Below the pieces are notes generated by a model that worked only from the letters and a program-made list of their open reading frames with translations, was not told where the DNA came from and did not search any database. Position numbers and translations under genes: made by a program. This document shows, piece by piece, positions 1-10,561 of a stretch of 64,000 bases of DNA. The stretch comes from Linanthus parryae (Eukaryota > Streptophyta > Magnoliopsida > Ericales > Polemoniaceae), in the NCBI GenBank assembly GCA_023055425.1, contig JALGPY010000009.1, forward strand, positions 33,523,275 through 33,587,274, written 5' to 3'. Within the stretch, counting starts at the first letter, position 1. Each line of letters opens with the position of its first letter.

Positions 1-985
1 AAACAGCACTATTTAAAGACTCGTCCAGACTCGTTTTGAGGACACACAAGACTCAACACAACCGAAGGACAAGTCAGAGCATCGCCGGAGAGCACGGAAG
101 AGCGATTCGAGATTCGAAGACTTAGTTTGATTTCATTCTCTCTCTTTACATTCAGAAACTGTGTTTAGTATTATGTCGATTCGTAGCTAAACTTCTTACC
201 TAGGTTCTCGGTGAATTTAGGGTTCCGTATCTAGATTTTATGACTACTTTGATTATGGATTCATGATTGTTATCTTAATTCAGCAAGTTGTATCTGTTAT
301 TCCGTCTTTGATTATTCTCGTATATGCATGATAGGATTGATCACCCAGGATTGCTATAGACCCGAGCTTGTAGGTGAAAACGTCAAGTTAGGGTTAGGAA
401 GAAAAACCAGGATTTAGTACCTTACCCTGATAGACCGACCAGAGAAAGGGGGATAGGGCTAGCACCGAAAAAAGTGAGACCAACTATTAGAGAATTTAAC
501 CCGGGCCATTCGGACAGGTTAGAAACCCTAACAGGATTAGACCGAGACTGCAGACTTAGGCAGCTTAACAAGAATCCGAAAGTCTGCAGGATCGGGATTA
601 CGTGTGGAAGCTGAAAAGTCACTGCACAGCTAGTACGTTGCACATATATCGAAACTGCTGAGTGTTTTCATAATCAAACGTAAAACTGAAATCTGTAGAA
701 ACCCTAGGGGATCCTGGAGCCTAGTTCCCATCTATTATCGTAACAACCGATTCAGCTTATTTCAGAAAACGTCACAAAAAAATATTTACGTTACGTTTTT
801 TATTTCTGTTTTTGTTTAGTGAACTACACTGAAAACCACTCCTCCTTGTCACTACACTCGGTTAACCAAAACTGACAGCGTGAGAAAACTCGAAACAGTC
901 TCTGTGGGATCGACAACCCGAGTTGAAATACACCCGGTATTACTTGATTTCGTATGCTTGCGAATAGCCTGTATTTTGAGCACCA
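1..985 (+). repeat. Element A 5' LTR, cut by the window edge
   Basis: This is the downstream part of a long terminal repeat of an Athila-like Ty3/gypsy element; its beginning lies left of the window. A TATA-like string (tatttaaag, about 10-18) lies near the left edge. The LTR ends in CA at 985, seven bases before the tRNA-Asp primer site. Positions 241-985 match 26344-27086 at roughly 95% by eye, so the two are probably the 5' and 3' LTRs of one older insertion. Short open frames inside it are not coding. Confidence 0.8.
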
Positions 986-991
986 AGTTTT

Positions 992-1009
992 TGGCGCCGT
1001 TGCCGGGGA
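992..1009 (+). promoter_or_regulatory. Element A primer binding site (tRNA-Asp)
   Basis: The 18 bases TGGCGCCGTTGCCGGGGA are complementary to the 3' end of plant tRNA-Asp, the usual primer of Athila-type elements. The site lies seven bases after the LTR end and starts minus-strand DNA synthesis. The same 18-mer occurs at 4189 (element B) and on the minus strand at 25599-25616 (element C). Confidence 0.9.
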
Positions 1010-1132
1010 CTTTTTAGGGTCGATTTAGTTGTCAGAATTAATTTTATGAGTTTTTGTTTATTTTTCAGTTTTGTTATTTGTCTTTTTATCTCACTGCGTT
1101 TTTGAATCTGCGTTTTCAGGACTGTTCAGTTG

Positions 1133-2431
1133 ATGCCCAAATTGCCTCGCGATTTGGTGCCACCACTCGACAATTTAGAAAAGCTGTATACCGAACAGAA
1201 CCGCAGAAACCGAAAAAGCAGAATGGAAACCAACCAGAGAGATACTCCCGAAAACACTGAAGCCGGTGGGCAGGAACGAGAGACACGTACCCCAGCCCAG
1301 ATGGCTCGGTACATCGAAAAACTTGTCACAGCGGGACTTGCTGCCCGAAGCAATCAGAGAACATATAACCGCTCTGGGAAGGCGTTGGTGGAAAATTTCG
1401 AAGTCCCCACCGGGGGCATGAGCGAGCTATTATGGTGCCCGAGATCACCGCCGAGCACGTTGACATCAAACCATCCACCATCCAGACGGTACAGACTCTC
1501 TGCCCGTTTCATGGCAAGGCCGACGAAGACCCGAACGATTTTATCGGGAAATTCGAGGATTACTGCAACAAGGTCCGATACAAGAGGGTAGAAGCAGAGG
1601 CACTCATGCTGATCTTATTCCCATATTGCCTATTCGGAGTGGCCAAAGACTGGCTCGAATCCCGACCACCCAGATCCATCACCACATGGGAGGAGTGTGT
1701 CACAGATTTTCTGGTAAAGTTCTATCCCGCCTCCCGAGTCATTCAGTTACAGAGAGAGATTCTGTCATTCAAGCAGAAGATGGGGGAGACGGTGGTAGAC
1801 GCATGGGACAGGCTCATGAGATTGGTAAAACGGTGCCCGAACCACAGTTTTGGAGATGCGAAGATCCTGCAGGTTTTCTACCATGCCCTAGACAGGGAGA
1901 ACGCCGACAGGATTGACAGAGAGGCCGGGGGAAACTTCTTGTATCATGTGGACAAAGATGGTGCGTATGACCTGATGAAGCAGTTAGCCAAGCAGGACAC
2001 CCGACAGTTTAACGATCGCAGGATGACGGCTAGAGCCGAACCAGCAGAGGATGACCGGATAGACAACCTGGCCAAGATCGTTCATGACTTGGTCAAGAAA
2101 GTCTACTCGGATAAGAAGACTGTTGCAGTAGTCGAAGAACTTGATTTGGACACAACCATTGAGGAACTGAGTACCGAAGACACCAATTACGTACAGCAGC
2201 TGTGGGACCCGAGCCGGTACCGACCGGGTACGAGAGACCATCTCGGGTTCCGGTACGGAAACCCGAATGCAGCAGTTTATGCACCGGGGTTCCAGCACAG
2301 ACCACCAGCCCTGCAGGCTGCACCTACGAAGCAGGTTCATTCAGGCCCATCTGCACAGCAGTACGACGCTCAGATGAAGAAGATCGAGTCCATGTATCAG
2401 ACCATGGAGTCCCGGTTCAAACATATGGACG
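1133..2431 (+). pseudogene. Element A gag, first part, broken
   Basis: Capsid (Gag) coding region of element A. It starts at ATG 1133 with MPKLPRDLVPPLDN, the same N-terminus type as elements B and C. An extra base in the G run near 1410-1415 shifts the frame; coding continues in the frame of 1432-2431 with the retrotransposon gag domain (LMLILFPYCLFGVAKDW, then MGETVVDAWDRLMRLVKRCPN). I see no CCHC zinc knuckle. At 2431 the gene is cut by insertion of element B and resumes in frame at 15640. A stop apparently closing the frame at 2442 comes from element B's LTR. Confidence 0.85.
2427..2431. repeat. Target site duplication GGACG, left copy
   Basis: GGACG directly precedes element B's 5' LTR and is repeated at 15640-15644 directly after its 3' LTR. 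A 5-bp duplication is typical of Ty3/gypsy integrases and fixes the limits of element B. Confidence 0.93.
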
Positions 2432-2724
2432 TGACAGCTTGAAAATGTATTAGTCTGGGACATCTTTTTACCATTGGTTTTAACCCTGTGAGAGTTGAGT
2501 TTGGCCATTTTCAGCTTATTTTCCACCTGATACGAGGCAGAGATTTATAGATCATGATTGCAAAATTTGAGTAATTTTATGCATACTTTTGTTTGTTAGA
2601 TATGATCGCGGGTGCGTGTTATGATGTGCAGGTAACAGGTGCCGAAAAATGCATGATATTAACTTGGATGGGAGGCAGCGTGTCACGAAAGCTGAGCAGA
2701 AAAAGAGGAAAAAATGCTAAGTGG

Positions 2725-3092
2725 TGCGTTCAAACGCAGGAGTTGCGTTCAAACGCACAAGACGGGAGCAGCAGGAAAATGACAGGAAATTGGCTAAGTC
2801 CTGCGTTCAGACGCAGGCAGTCTGCGTTCAAACGCAGGGGGTCAGAGGCCGAAGTGCTGAAAAATTAAGGGGTGCGTTCAAACGCACTTCTTGCGTTCAA
2901 ACGCAGGACTCAACACTCAAGAGAAGAAACTGCCAAGGGGTGCGTTCAAACGCAGAGGAGCTGCGTTCAAACGCATGGGTCCAGGAGCCAGAAGAGGAAA
3001 AAGGAAAAAACGGCTAAGGCCTGCGTTCAAACGCAGAAGGTGTGCATTCAGACGCACTGCGTTTGAACGCAGGAAGTGTGCGTTCGAACGCA
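2725..3092 (+). repeat. Paired 14-bp dyad array in the 5' LTR (12 copies)
   Basis: Twelve copies of TGCGTTCAAACGCA or close variants start at 2725, 2744, 2802, 2823, 2873, 2892, 2941, 2962, 3022, 3043, 3058 and 3079. Each is a 6-bp inverted repeat around two bases. They fall into six pairs with starts 19 or 21 bp apart, while neighbouring pairs are mostly about 50-60 bp apart. The array ends 84 bp before the TATA box, the position expected of an enhancer or operator. Each copy has two CpG sites. Confidence 0.93.
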
Positions 3093-3176
3093 CAGAAGGT
3101 TTCCAGAAGCTTCCAGGACGGGTCTTTTCGAGGGTAAAACAGGAATTTCGTGCATCAGTTTTGGAGACTGTGGCAG

Positions 3177-3184
3177 TATAAAAG
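3177..3184 (+). promoter_or_regulatory. TATA box of the element B LTR promoter
   Basis: TATAAAAG followed by GGAGGTG lies in the middle of the LTR and should place the genomic RNA start around 3205-3215. It is preceded by the dyad array and repeated at 14634 in the 3' LTR. Confidence 0.75.
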
Positions 3185-4188
3185 GAGGTGTCCCAGCACT
3201 GAATTAGGGTTACGCATACACACTCACAGCTATCATCATCATCAGCAGCCAGTTTCACAGCAGCCAGGAGTTGGAGCAGAGCAGGATTGGAGCAGTTTTC
3301 CAGTATTTTCAGAAAATAACTAGTTTGATCTTTTCTCTCTTTATGAAATGTTGTTTTTAAATAATTCATGCTAGCTAGACCTTTTGCCTAGGTTCTTGGT
3401 GAACCTAGGGTTTATGAATTCAGCAGACTTGGTTGTTTTGATTTTCAGATGCATGGCTAGCTAAGTCTTAATGCAGGATGGTTTGTTTATTATTCTGTCT
3501 TTGATTTTATTTACATACATGAATGGCTTGATCACCCAGGAGTGTTACAGACAGGATCTGGTGCGCGAGAGTGACCAGTGAAAGTTAGGAAGAAAAGACA
3601 GGATTTAGTACTCTGCCTTGATGGACCGAGAGGTGAAAAGAATCAGGGGACTAGCCCAGAAGCATTAGACCAACTGTTAGACGTTTAGGGGGAGACCGAG
3701 AGGAGAACCTGTAACCCTAGCAGACTTAGAACGAACCTGCAGATTTAGGTGGACCGAGAGGACCCGAAAATCTGCAGTCGAGTGATAAGTACATGAGACC
3801 GAGAGGAGATTGTACTATTGGTATGCTGGCATAAACAAAACCACTGTGTGTTTCTGAAATCGAATATACTATGGACGCTGGAGAGTAACCCTAGGGGATC
3901 CTGGAACCTAGATTTTTAGAATTATCGACTTTTACAACTACAACAATTTCTGCAAAATATTCAACAGAAAAATAAAATAAGCTTTGTTACTGTTTTTATT
4001 TATTACAATTTAGTAGAGTCAAATCCCAGACTTTCCTCCTTTTTACAACTTTGTGCCTAATTCTAATTCTAATTAGCAATAACTTAAACTGTTCTCGTGG
4101 GTTCGACAACCAGAGTCACAATTACATACTCTATATTACTTGATCGTACACTTGCGAAAAAGCAGATAGGTTTACGCTGTCAAGTTTT

Positions 4189-4206
4189 TGGCGCCGTTGC
4201 CGGGGA
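4189..4206 (+). promoter_or_regulatory. Element B primer binding site (tRNA-Asp)
   Basis: TGGCGCCGTTGCCGGGGA lies six bases after the 5' LTR end at 4182 and is a perfect complement to the tRNA-Asp 3' end. The untranslated leader runs from here to the gag ATG at 4327. Confidence 0.92.
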
Positions 4207-4326
4207 ACGGTTACTGTTTTTTTTAAAGAGACATTAGAATAAGTCTCAGAGTTTTTCTTTTATTTTTACAGTTACTTTCTTTCGACTTACTGCTCTTGAA
4301 ATCTGATTTTCAGGCTATTCTAATTT

Positions 4327-4794
4327 ATGCCCAGATTGCCCAGCAAACTGGTATCACCACTCGAAGATCCCGAAAAACTTTTCAGAGAGCAAAGTCGCAG
4401 ACACCGAGCCGCGATGTCTGAGCACGGAGAAGACACCACAACCGAAACAGGAACACCCACAGGACAGCCGCAACGTACTCCAGCACAAATGGCTCTTTAC
4501 ATTGAAGAGCTGATAGCAGCAGGTTTTGCTGCCAGGAACAATCAAAGGACTTATAACACGTCTGGAAGGGCACTGGTCGAAAACTTTGAAGTCCCAACCG
4601 GAGGACATCAACCAGCTATTGTAGTGCCTCCCATTACAGCAGAGCACTTCGACCTGAAATCATCCACCATTCAGACCGCCCAGACCCATTGTCCTTTTAA
4701 TGGGAAAGCAGATGAAGATCCAAACGACTTCCTTGGAAAATTTGAGGATTACTGCAACAAGATTAAGTATAGAGGGGTCGAAGCGGCACGCTAA
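4327..4794 (+). pseudogene. Element B gag, N-terminal part (ends at a frameshift)
   Basis: Codes for the first 155 residues of Gag from ATG 4327, starting MPRLPSKLVSPLEDPEKL. It aligns with Gag of elements A and C through VENFEVPTGG and the KADEDPNDFLGKFEDYCNK motif. A small indel near 4785-4790 (relative to the EAEAL-type sequence of A and C) brings in a TAA at 4792-4794; the protein continues in another frame from 4797. A programmed shift inside the capsid domain would be unusual, so I read this as a mutation of this copy. Confidence 0.85.
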
Positions 4795-4796
4795 AG

Positions 4797-7700
4797 GTGA
4801 TTTTATTCCCATACTGTTTGTTCGGAACAGCAAAGGATTGGCTGGAGGCAAGACCACCGAGGTCTATCACTACCTGGGAAGGGTGTGTTGCTGATTTCTT
4901 GGCAAAATTCTACCCTGCATCCCGCGTTATCAAGCTGCAGAGTGAGATCTTATCTTTCAAACAGCAGATGGGGGAGACAGTTGTAGATGCATGGGACAGG
5001 CTAATGAGACTCGTTAAAAAATGCCCCAACCACGGCTTCGGGGACGCAAAGATTCTGCAGGTATTATACCACGCACTTGACAGGGAGAATGCAGACAGGA
5101 TTGATAGGGAAGCTGGGGGTAACTTTTTATACCATGTGGACAAGGATGGAGCATACGAACTGATGAAGCAATTAGCCAAACAGGATACTCGCCTGTTTGA
5201 TGACCGCAGGCTCACAGCAGTAGCAGAACCAGTGGTTGATGACAGAATTGACAATCTCACGAAAGTGGTACAGGACCTAGTCAAGAAGGTGTATACAGAA
5301 AAGAAGCCAGTGGCATCAGTGGACGAACCTGACTTTGACGCAGCAATTCTGGAGCTTCAGACCGAAGACGCCAACTATGTTCAGCAGCAGTGGGATCCTA
5401 GTCGCTACAGACCAGGCACACGTGACCATCCAGGGTTTCGATACGGAAATCCCAATGCAGCAGTGTATGCACCAGGATTCCAGCACAGGCCACAGGCACA
5501 ACAGACAGCTCCAGCTCAGCCTGCACAAGCAGCACCACAACTAAACCTGTCTCAGCAACATTTTGAGTCCTATATGGAGAAATTCAATAAGCAGTTGGAA
5601 ACTAGATTCGCACAGATGGACTCATTAACTGCTGATGTAAGCCAGATGAAGATTGCTATCCGCAACTTGGAAGTACAGAATGGACAGATTGCACAGAACC
5701 AGGCAGATCGAGCCCCAGGGAATTTACCATCTAACACAGTGAACAATCCACGCGCTCAAATCAATGCTATCACAACTCGGAGTGGAATTGCACTGCAGGA
5801 TCCACCGTATCCCAGTCATGCACGCGCAGAAAAGTCAAAGATTATTGAACAGGAGGTGATTGACCGGGAAGACAGTTCAACCGCTAACCCTCAGAAAAGG
5901 GGTTCGGTCGAGCAGGAAGCAGAGCAGATGAATGAGGGTAATCCAGAGACGCTGCCAACTTCTAAGGAGGTTCCTTACCCTCTGAAGACACGTAAGAGAG
6001 ATGACAGCAAAGACTACGCCAGATTTCTGGAGGTATTCAAGCAATTACAGATAAACATACCCTTTGCTGAAGCACTTGCCAAAATGCCTACTTATGCGAA
6101 ATTTCTCAAAGACATCTTGTATGGTAGAAGGCGAATGAGTGACTTCGAAACAGTGAATCTGACGGCAGAAGCGAGCAGTTGTGTAAAAAATGGTCTACCA
6201 CTGAAAAAGAAAGACCCTGGCAGCTTTGTTATTCCAGTGACCCTGGGCAGTGCATACACAGGAAAAGCCTTATGCGACTTGGGTGCCAGCATCAACCTGA
6301 TGCCACTGACCATCTTCAAAAGTCTGGGAGTCGGAGAGCCACGCCCAACAAGAATTATGCTTCAAATGGCTGACAGATCCGTGAAACCTGCCTATGGAGT
6401 AATTGAAGATATCCTGGTAAAAGTGGGAGAGCTTATTTTTCCAGAAGATTTTATGATACTGGATATGGAGGCAGGAGAGGTTCCGCTGATCCTGGGCAGA
6501 CCTTTCCTGGCGACTGGTGAAGCCATTATTAACTGCAAAAGTGGAGAGCTCTCCATGCAAATCAATGAAGAAAAAGTAAAATTTAATGTTTTCAAATCTC
6601 TCCAGCTTCCGGATCATTATGGGCATGAAAACTGTTTTGCAGTAGAGGTAATTGATGATCTGGAAAGCGATGAGATAGAAGATTTATGGGAGGAATTTGA
6701 AGACATATTTCCAGTGGAAACAGAAGAGCAGCAGGATGAGCAGATCATGGGAACAGAAAGCTGGGTCAAGCTATACAGGGATGAAGGAGGCGAGCAGAAA
6801 ATGACACTGGTCCCGTCACTCCAGGAACCACCAGCCCTGGAATTAAAACAGTTGCCAGAACACCTCAGGTACGCTTTTATTGGTGAAAATAATACCCTGC
6901 CGGTAATTGTTTCTTCTCTTTTATCTCAGGAACAGGAACAAAAGCTACTGGAGGTACTCCGAGAGCATAAAGAAGCCATAGGATGGACAATTGCAGACCT
7001 GAAGGGAATTAGTCCTGATTATTGCATGCATAAAATACGAATTGAAGACGGAAAGAAGCCAGTTATCCAGCCTCAACGGAGACTAAACCCAATTATGAAA
7101 GATGTGGTACGTAAGGAGGTCATGAAGTGGCTAGAAGCAGGAATTATATACCCCATATCAGACAGCACCTGGGTGAGTCCTGTCCAGTGTGTACCGAAGA
7201 AAGGGGGTATTACAGTAGTGCAGAATGCTGATCAGGAACAGATCGCCCAGCGAACTGTCACTGGCTGGCGAATCTGTATGGACTATCGGAAGCTGAACGA
7301 TGCCACACTGAAAGACCACTTTCCGCTGCCATTCATGGACCAAATGTTGGACAGACTAGCACACCATGCTTATTACTGCTTTCTTGACGGGTACTCTGGC
7401 TACAATCAGATCTATATAAATCCAGAAGACCAAGAAAAGACGACGTTCACTTGCCCGTACGGAACGTTCGCCTTTAGACGAATGCCATTTGGACTGTGCA
7501 ATGCTCCAGCAACATTCCAGAGGTGTATGATGGCTATTTTCTCTGATATGATAGAGAAAAATTTGGAAGTTTTCATGGACGATTTTTCGTTATTCGGGGA
7601 CAGCTTTGAAGATTGCTTATACCATCTGGCCAGAGTTCTGATTCGCTGCAGAAAAACAAACCTGGTGCTCAACTGGGAAAAATGCCACTTCATGGTTACT

Positions 7701-7955
7701 GAAGGAATAGTGCTGGGACACAGGATTTCCAGTAAAGGGCTGGAAGTAGACAGAGCAAAAATAGAGGTGATCAAGCAGCTGCCGTATCCAACCACAGTGA
7801 AGGAAATCAAGAGCTTTTTGGGCCACGCAGGATTTTACAGAAGGTTTATCAAAGATTTCTCAAAAATTACAAAGCCACTATGTAATTTGTTGGGAAAAGA
7901 TGTGCCCTTCGTATTTGACGAAGCCTGCAAAGAAGCTTTTGACGTGCTTAAATAA
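4797..7955 (+). CDS. Element B Gag (rest), protease and reverse transcriptase
   Basis: A 1052-codon open frame without its own natural start; it continues Gag. Residues 1-130 hold the rest of the gag domain. A low-complexity Q/A/P stretch follows around 235-260. The aspartic protease lies around residue 495 with DLGAS (Leu in place of the usual Thr) and a later ILGRPFLATG. Reverse transcriptase spans about 740-1000 and has CMDYRKLNDA, FLDGYSGYNQI and the catalytic FMDDF at residues 926-930. The frame is stopped by TAA at 7953-7955 where relatives have Lys (AAA to TAA); the same frame continues into RNase H. Confidence 0.9.
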   Translation: MILFPYCLFGTAKDWLEARPPRSITTWEGCVADFLAKFYPASRVIKLQSEILSFKQQMGETVVDAWDRLMRLVKKCPNHGFGDAKILQVLYHALDRENADRIDREAGGNFLYHVDKDGAYELMKQLAKQDTRLFDDRRLTAVAEPVVDDRIDNLTKVVQDLVKKVYTEKKPVASVDEPDFDAAILELQTEDANYVQQQWDPSRYRPGTRDHPGFRYGNPNAAVYAPGFQHRPQAQQTAPAQPAQAAPQLNLSQQHFESYMEKFNKQLETRFAQMDSLTADVSQMKIAIRNLEVQNGQIAQNQADRAPGNLPSNTVNNPRAQINAITTRSGIALQDPPYPSHARAEKSKIIEQEVIDREDSSTANPQKRGSVEQEAEQMNEGNPETLPTSKEVPYPLKTRKRDDSKDYARFLEVFKQLQINIPFAEALAKMPTYAKFLKDILYGRRRMSDFETVNLTAEASSCVKNGLPLKKKDPGSFVIPVTLGSAYTGKALCDLGASINLMPLTIFKSLGVGEPRPTRIMLQMADRSVKPAYGVIEDILVKVGELIFPEDFMILDMEAGEVPLILGRPFLATGEAIINCKSGELSMQINEEKVKFNVFKSLQLPDHYGHENCFAVEVIDDLESDEIEDLWEEFEDIFPVETEEQQDEQIMGTESWVKLYRDEGGEQKMTLVPSLQEPPALELKQLPEHLRYAFIGENNTLPVIVSSLLSQEQEQKLLEVLREHKEAIGWTIADLKGISPDYCMHKIRIEDGKKPVIQPQRRLNPIMKDVVRKEVMKWLEAGIIYPISDSTWVSPVQCVPKKGGITVVQNADQEQIAQRTVTGWRICMDYRKLNDATLKDHFPLPFMDQMLDRLAHHAYYCFLDGYSGYNQIYINPEDQEKTTFTCPYGTFAFRRMPFGLCNAPATFQRCMMAIFSDMIEKNLEVFMDDFSLFGDSFEDCLYHLARVLIRCRKTNLVLNWEKCHFMVTEGIVLGHRISSKGLEVDRAKIEVIKQLPYPTTVKEIKSFLGHAGFYRRFIKDFSKITKPLCNLLGKDVPFVFDEACKEAFDVLK

Positions 7956-9734
7956 AGGCTGACGACTGCACCCATTATCACAACACCCGACTGGACCCTC
8001 CCGTTCGAGCTGATGTGCGACGCCAGTGATTACGCTATGGGCGCGGTACTGGGACAGAGGAAGGACAAGGTGTGCAGCGTCATCTACTATGCCAGCAGGG
8101 TCCTGAATGAGGCGCAGATTAATTATGGGACTACAGAGAAGGAGTTGCTGGCAGTTGTTTTTGCCCTGGATAAATTCAGATCATACCTGGTAGGCTCTAA
8201 AGTCATTATTTTTACAGATCACAGTGCACTGAAATACTTGCTGGAAAAGAAGGATGCAAAGCCAAGGCTGCTGCGTTGGATTCTGCTGATGCAGGAATTT
8301 GACGTCGAAATCAGGGATAAAAAGGGAGTTGAAAATGTAGTAGCTGATCATCTATCTCGTCTGGAAAAGCCTACAGAAGAAGTGGTGCCCATTCAAGAAA
8401 ACTTTCCGGATGATCATATTATGAAGATCAAGACCAATAGACGGCCCTGGTACTATGCCATAGCCAATTATTTGGTCAATGGAGCACTCCCTGAAGACAT
8501 CACCCCTTGGCAGAAAAAGAAATTTATTTCAGATTGCAGGCAATATTTCTGGGACGACCCTTATCTGTTCAAGCAAGGGGCAGATAATATTCTCCGTCGA
8601 TGCATTCCATGTCATGAAATTTTGGAGGTAATTCAGCACTGCCACTCAGCACAGTGTGGAGGACACTTCAGCGGACCGAGAACAGCTCACAAGGTGCTGC
8701 AGTCAGGATTTTTCTGGCCAACAGTTTTCAAGGACTGCCATGATTATGCACAGAGTTGTGATCGTTGCCAACGGACAGGAAATATCTCCCAGCAGAATGA
8801 AATGCCCATGACACTTTGGCAGGAAGTTGAGCCTTTCGACGTATGGGGTATTGATTTTATGGGTCCTTTTCCTTCGTCTCTGGGAAATCTCTACATCTTA
8901 TTGGCAGTAGATTACGTGTCAAAATGGGTGGAAGCAATAGCTTGTCAGAAGAATGATGCGTCAGTTGTGGAAAGGTTCCTCAAACGCAACATCTTTACCA
9001 GATTTGGAACACCGAGAGCTATGGTCAGTGATGAAGGTTCTCATTTTATCAATAAAGTCTTTGCCAAGGTTCTAAAGCAGTACGGGGTGTCTATCCATAA
9101 GGTATCACTGCCTTATCACCCTCAGGCAAACGGGCAAGCAGAGGTGTCCAACAGGGAGATAAAGAGCATACTGGAAAAAACTGTGAATCCTGGACGCAAG
9201 GACTGGTCGTTAAAGCTGGATGATGCGCTTTGGGCATACAGAACTGCTTATAAAACCCCACTGGGAATGTCCCCGTACCAGCTGGTGTTTGGAAAAGCAT
9301 GCCACTTACCAGTAGAATTGGAGCACAAAGCAGACTGGGCAATCAAACAGCAGAATATGGATCACAGTTTATCAGGAAATAAACGGAAGATGGCACTCCT
9401 TGAACTGGAAGAATTCCGTAAAACTGCATATGAGAGTGCCAAAATTTATAAAGAGAAAACAAAGAAGTGGCATGACAACCGCATTCTACCAAAGAAGATA
9501 GAAATCGGGCAGAAGGTTCTCCTCTATAATTCAAGGATGAAATTCTATCCAGGGAAGCTGCGCTCAAGATGGTCTGGACCATTTATTGTGAAGGACATTA
9601 CATCATGGGGAGTGGTGGAGCTGGAGAACCCGAGGGATAATACAGTTTTCAAAGTGAATGGGAACGACGTCAAGCCATACAGGGATCCTCAGGAAATCAT
9701 GGAGGTAGAGGCACTCTACCTCGACATTCCGTGA
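7956..9734 (+). CDS. Element B RNase H and integrase (downstream of a nonsense codon)
   Basis: This is the same frame as the upstream ORF, separated from it only by the stop at 7953. Numbering from 8013, RNase H occupies about 1-120 with [21 protein letters not shown] and ADHLSR. The integrase zinc-binding part has paired His and CDRC before TGNIS. The catalytic core shows D281, D340 (VSDEGSHF) and E377 (NGQAEVSN). The C-terminus carries a GPY/F-like module ([10 protein letters not shown]) and no chromodomain. The domain order RT-RH-INT identifies Ty3/gypsy. Confidence 0.9.
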   Translation, partial: RLTTAPIITTPDWTLPFELMCDASDYAMGAVLGQRKDKVCSVIYYASRVLNEAQINYGTTEKELLAVVFALDKFRSYLVGSKVIIFTDHSALKYLLEKKDAKPRLLRWILLMQEFDVEIRDKKGVENVVADHLSRLEKPTEEVVPIQENFPDDHIMKIKTNRRPWYYAIANYLVNGALPEDITPWQKKKFISDCRQYFWDDPYLFKQGADNILRRCIPCHEILEVIQHCHSAQCGGHFSGPRTAHKVLQSGFFWPTVFKDCHDYAQSCDRCQRTGNISQQNEMPMTLWQEVEPFDVWGIDFMGPFPSSLGNLYILLAVDYVSKWVEAIACQKNDASVVERFLKRNIFTRFGTPRAMVSDEGSHFINKVFAKVLKQYGVSIHKVSLPYHPQANGQAEVSNREIKSILEKTVNPGRKDWSLKLDDALWAYRTAYKTPLGMSPYQLVFGKACHLPVELEHKADWAIKQQNMDHSLSGNKRKMALLELEEFRKTAYESAKIYKEKTKKWHDNRILPKKIEIGQKVLLYNSRMKFYPGKLRSRWSGPFIVKDITSWGVVELENPRDNTVFKVNGNDVKPYRDPQEIMEVEALYLDIP

Positions 9735-9742
9735 TTACAGCA

Positions 9743-9801
9743 GAGGTAACAAAGTCGGGCTGTCGACTGTAAATCACAAGCGCTGGTTGGGAGGCAACCC
9801 A
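9743..9801 (+). other. Conserved non-coding segment with hairpin after pol
   Basis: Eight bases after the pol stop lies a 59-bp segment reading gaggtaac..gtcgggc..gtcgac..taaat..caa, then gcgctggttgggaggcaacc. Its end can fold as GGTTG-ggagg-CAACC. A close match lies on the minus strand of element C at 22989-23048, although C has no pol. Conservation between two otherwise diverged families suggests an RNA-level role (splicing, packaging or dimerisation), but that is inference. Confidence 0.75.
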
Positions 9802-9907
9802 ACATAGATTAGTTGTTTTTATATAATTTTTACAATGTTCATAATTCGAGAGAAAAGTGAGAAAGAGGGATTTAATGTTGAACTCAGTGTTTCAGGAAGC
9901 AGAGGCG

Positions 9908-10478
9908 TGCGTTCAAACGCAGAAGACATGCGTTCAAACGCACATGTGCGTTCAAACGCAGACACCCTGCGTTCAAACGCAGCCCCACCAACGGACAGGA
10001 AAAAACCTGGAAACGGTTAACACTTTTGCGTTCAAACGCAGAAGACCTGCGTTCAAACGCAGATCGCACAGAAAAAATTTTCCAGCCACCAAGTGGTGCG
10101 TTTAAACGCAACTCATGTGCGTTCAAACGCAAGAAGACAAAGAAGAGGTGGAAAAATCTAAGGACGTGCGTTTAGACGCAGATCCTGCGTTCAAACGCAG
10201 ACCCAATCAGCAGAGAATTTCTAGAGACAAAGGCGTGCGTTCAAACGCAACTCATGTGCGTTCAAACGCAGCTCATCCGAGATGCAGAAGATAAGCATTG
10301 CGTTCAAACGCAGCTCATGTGCGTTCAAACGCAACTCATCAGACCCAGAAAATTCAAGAACATTCAAAGCACCGCGTTCAAACGCACACCGTGCGTTCAA
10401 ACGCAGATCATCAGATCTTCAAAATTTCCAGAAAAAATTAAGCTGTGCATTCAAACGCAGGAGCTGCGTTCAAACGCA
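9908..10478 (+). repeat. Internal paired dyad array (18 copies)
   Basis: Eighteen copies of TGCGTTCAAACGCA or variants start at 9908, 9929, 9947, 9968, 10027, 10048, 10097, 10118, 10167, 10186, 10236, 10257, 10299, 10320, 10373, 10392, 10446 and 10465. They form nine pairs with starts 19 or 21 bp apart. The DNA between copies is not alignable with that of the LTR array, so the module is not simply a copied LTR. It ends 83 bp before a TATA box that precedes the third ORF. Open frames through it are artefacts of the repeat. Confidence 0.93.
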
Positions 10479-10561
10479 CATTTGAGCGGGATCAAAAATT
10501 TCGGAAAATTTTGAAAAATTTTGAAATTTTGGGGCTATTCTGCAATTTCTGAAAGTTTGCC

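Larger units (their letters stand above)
2432..4182 (+). repeat. Element B 5' LTR
   Basis: A 1751-bp repeat beginning TGACAGCTTG and ending ACGCTGTCA, nearly identical to 13889-15639. Order: start of U3, dyad array at 2725-3092, TATA box at 3177, transcribed leader, then an R/U5-like end with the phrase gggttcgacaacc also found in the other Athila-like LTRs here. The region contains no credible protein gene; the small open frames across the array are by-products of a 14-bp repeat that is open in all frames. Confidence 0.95.

Noticed and set aside
422..643. 73-codon minus-strand ORF, also at 26523-26744
   Set aside because: Same LTR segment in two copies; non-coding LTR sequence of element A.
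2593..3369. Overlapping ORFs of 64-150 codons across the dyad array, both strands, with repeats such as CVQTQ, AFKRR and RSNA (also at 9835-10514 and 14050-14826)
   Set aside because: They are the 14-bp repeat read in different frames; no start context, no conservation independent of the repeat, and they lie in LTR or promoter sequence.
9908..10478. CRISPR-like array of short palindromic repeats
   Set aside because: Nuclear plant DNA with irregular 5-45 bp spacers, no Cas genes, and a repeat inside a retrotransposon promoter context.
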